A stretch of DNA of 7,457 nucleotides from JABACD01 sp047639675 (lineage in GTDB: Bacteria > Planctomycetota > UBA1135 > GCA-002686595). Positions within the stretch are counted from its first letter, which is position 1. Every line of letters starts with the position of its first letter. Both the position numbers and the translations under genes were made by a program. The stretch is taken from NCBI GenBank assembly GCA_047639675.1, contig JBLIOI010000178.1, positions 1 through 7,457 on the forward strand, in the 5' to 3' direction. Under the pieces are notes generated by a model, which worked only from the letters and a program-made list of their open reading frames with translations, ran no database searches and was not told the origin of the DNA. Below, piece by piece: positions 6,650-7,457 of the stretch.

Positions 6650-6858
6650 GGGACACGAGGGTTTGAAAGAATGAGAGCTGGAGTTCAGCGAACTTGCTCA
6701 GCGAGGAGGTTTTCCGTTCAGGAGACGCGTTGCGCCTGGGCGCTAAAGCCTCTCCAAACTACAGTAGTCGCAATTGCTTGGGTTGGACACAACACCCAAA
6801 TTAAAAATCAGCAACGACAATGCTAGCGGTACGCCGGGCGGAAAGAGCATCAGATTGA
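6650..6858. other. Upstream region of the DoxX/SDR operon
   Basis: No coding frame is supported. It must contain the promoter of the minus-strand operon, but I cannot pick a convincing -35/-10 pair. The only structure I see is the inverted repeat listed at 6778-6799, about 130 bases before the first start codon. Confidence 0.4.
6778..6799. repeat. Imperfect inverted repeat upstream of the DoxX/SDR operon
   Basis: TTGGGT (6778-6783) and ACCCAA (6794-6799) are inverted copies. Inside them GTTG-GACA-CAAC can form an alternative inner stem, with an AC bulge on one side. No T-tract follows in either direction that would make it a terminator. A regulator-binding site is possible; chance is also possible. 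Confidence 0.25.
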
Positions 6859-6876
6859 GGCGTTGTGGCGCAATTC
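6859..6876 (+). repeat. Candidate terminal inverted repeat of the IS5-type element
   Basis: GGCGTTGTGGCGCAATTC lies 35 bases beyond the end of the transposase frame, where the end of an IS5/IS903-type element should be. It resembles the GGCTTTGTTG-type ends of that group. The partner repeat would be outside the window to the right, so it cannot be confirmed here. Confidence 0.4.
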
Positions 6877-6911
6877 AATTTGATGAATAATACCTCTATC
6901 TATTGGCTCAT

Positions 6912-7457
6912 TCAGCGAGCGATGGCGACTGACCTTGGCTTCCCCCAGTCTAGCCTTCGATTGAGGATCTTACACCCAATCGCGACTTCAGCCTTATGCG
7001 CAGGCAGACCTCTGGCGTGAAGTTTGCTGCCCAGGATTGTCTTATAGCGGAGGGACGCGTTCTCTACTGCCCCCTGCCGATGGTAGCTGGACGGCTTCAT
7101 CTATACACTACGCCCCAGCTTCTGAACCGTATGAATCGTCTTGTCACGTTCGGGTGACCACGCTCCTCGTTTAGAGAACGAAGCCGTGCTTTGCAGAGGT
7201 CCGTTTCCCTCTCCAGCAATGGAAAGCCCAGAGCTATCAATGATCAAGTGCCTCGTTCTCTTTGCTTAAACGGCTCCGAGCTTGACGCGTAATTTCGATC
7301 TTCGCCCAGCTAAGGCGTGGGGTCCGGTGTCTAGAGCAATAGATCTATCAGCGCGAGCAGCGATCGGAGGAAACCTTCCGTTTGACGAAGGGGCCAGCGG
7401 AATACCGTTCGCAAAGTCCGCGCCGTTTCGCCTGCCAAGCCCGAGTACTTACGGGGA
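6912..7457 (-). pseudogene. Broken IS5-type (IS903-like) transposase, partial at right edge
   Basis: Minus-strand reading from the right edge gives PRKYSGLA, then FRWPLRQTEGFLRSLLALI, closed by TAG (7331-7333). A frameshift near 7316 leads to LAGRRSKLRVKLGAV and TAA (7266-7268). The same frame continues as RHLIIDSSGLSIAGEG, with the first catalytic Asp at 7236-7238, and then scrambled KHGF/SKRGAW pieces. After TAG at 7101-7103 comes the C-terminus: YHRQGAVENASLRYKTILG (likely catalytic Glu at 7062-7064), KLHARGL, then KAEVAIGCKILNR. This is the order of motifs in IS5-family DDE transposases. The segment with the second catalytic Asp, normally 100 or more residues, is missing between about 7190 and 7100, so there is an internal deletion as well as frameshifts and stops. 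The N-terminal 30 or so residues lie outside the window. Confidence 0.8.

Overview
The window looks like accessory DNA from a Gram-negative bacterium of moderate G+C content. The secreted sulfatase with a Sec signal peptide, the single-receiver response regulator and the mix of IS families would fit a myxobacterium-like (former deltaproteobacterial) or other environmental lineage. This placement is inference only, because no phylogenetic marker is present.

Layout from left to right. Positions 1-475 hold the decayed C-terminal half of an IS4-type DDE transposase (minus strand, continuing off the left edge). Positions 476-1026 hold no confident gene. A complete, probably exported type I sulfatase is at 1027-2463 (+), followed by a hairpin. 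Positions 2581-3012 are unexplained. Positions 3013-3330 (-) hold a fragment of a transposase of the kind often labelled IS1-like. Positions 3541-3987 (+) encode a single-domain response regulator whose most natural start codon appears to be lost. Positions 4060-4224 (-) hold a short remnant resembling the C-terminus of IS91-type transposases. Positions 6649 to 4370 (-) form a compact three-gene operon: two DoxX-like four-helix membrane proteins, then an NAD(P)-binding epimerase/reductase fused to a C-terminal DUF2867 domain. Positions 6859-7457 (-) hold a broken IS5-type transposase with frameshifts, stops and an internal deletion, with a candidate terminal inverted repeat at its inner edge.

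The genes that look intact are the sulfatase, the two DoxX-like genes and the SDR-DUF2867 gene; the response regulator has an intact receiver domain but an uncertain start. They do not form an obvious single pathway. The DoxX/SDR operon is tightly packed and probably works as a unit, perhaps in membrane-linked redox or lipid/quinone chemistry (inference). The sulfatase would remove sulfate esters from an extracytoplasmic substrate. The response regulator has no kinase or output partner here.

The dominant character of the window is a transposase graveyard: remnants assigned to four different families, all on the minus strand, lie between a few surviving cargo genes. I see no CRISPR array, tRNA, rRNA, toxin-antitoxin pair or recognisable defence system, and no convincing undescribed system. 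The points most worth a second look are the non-canonical sulfatase active-site motif, the apparent ATG-to-ACG start loss in the response regulator, and the DoxX-DoxX-SDR/DUF2867 operon.
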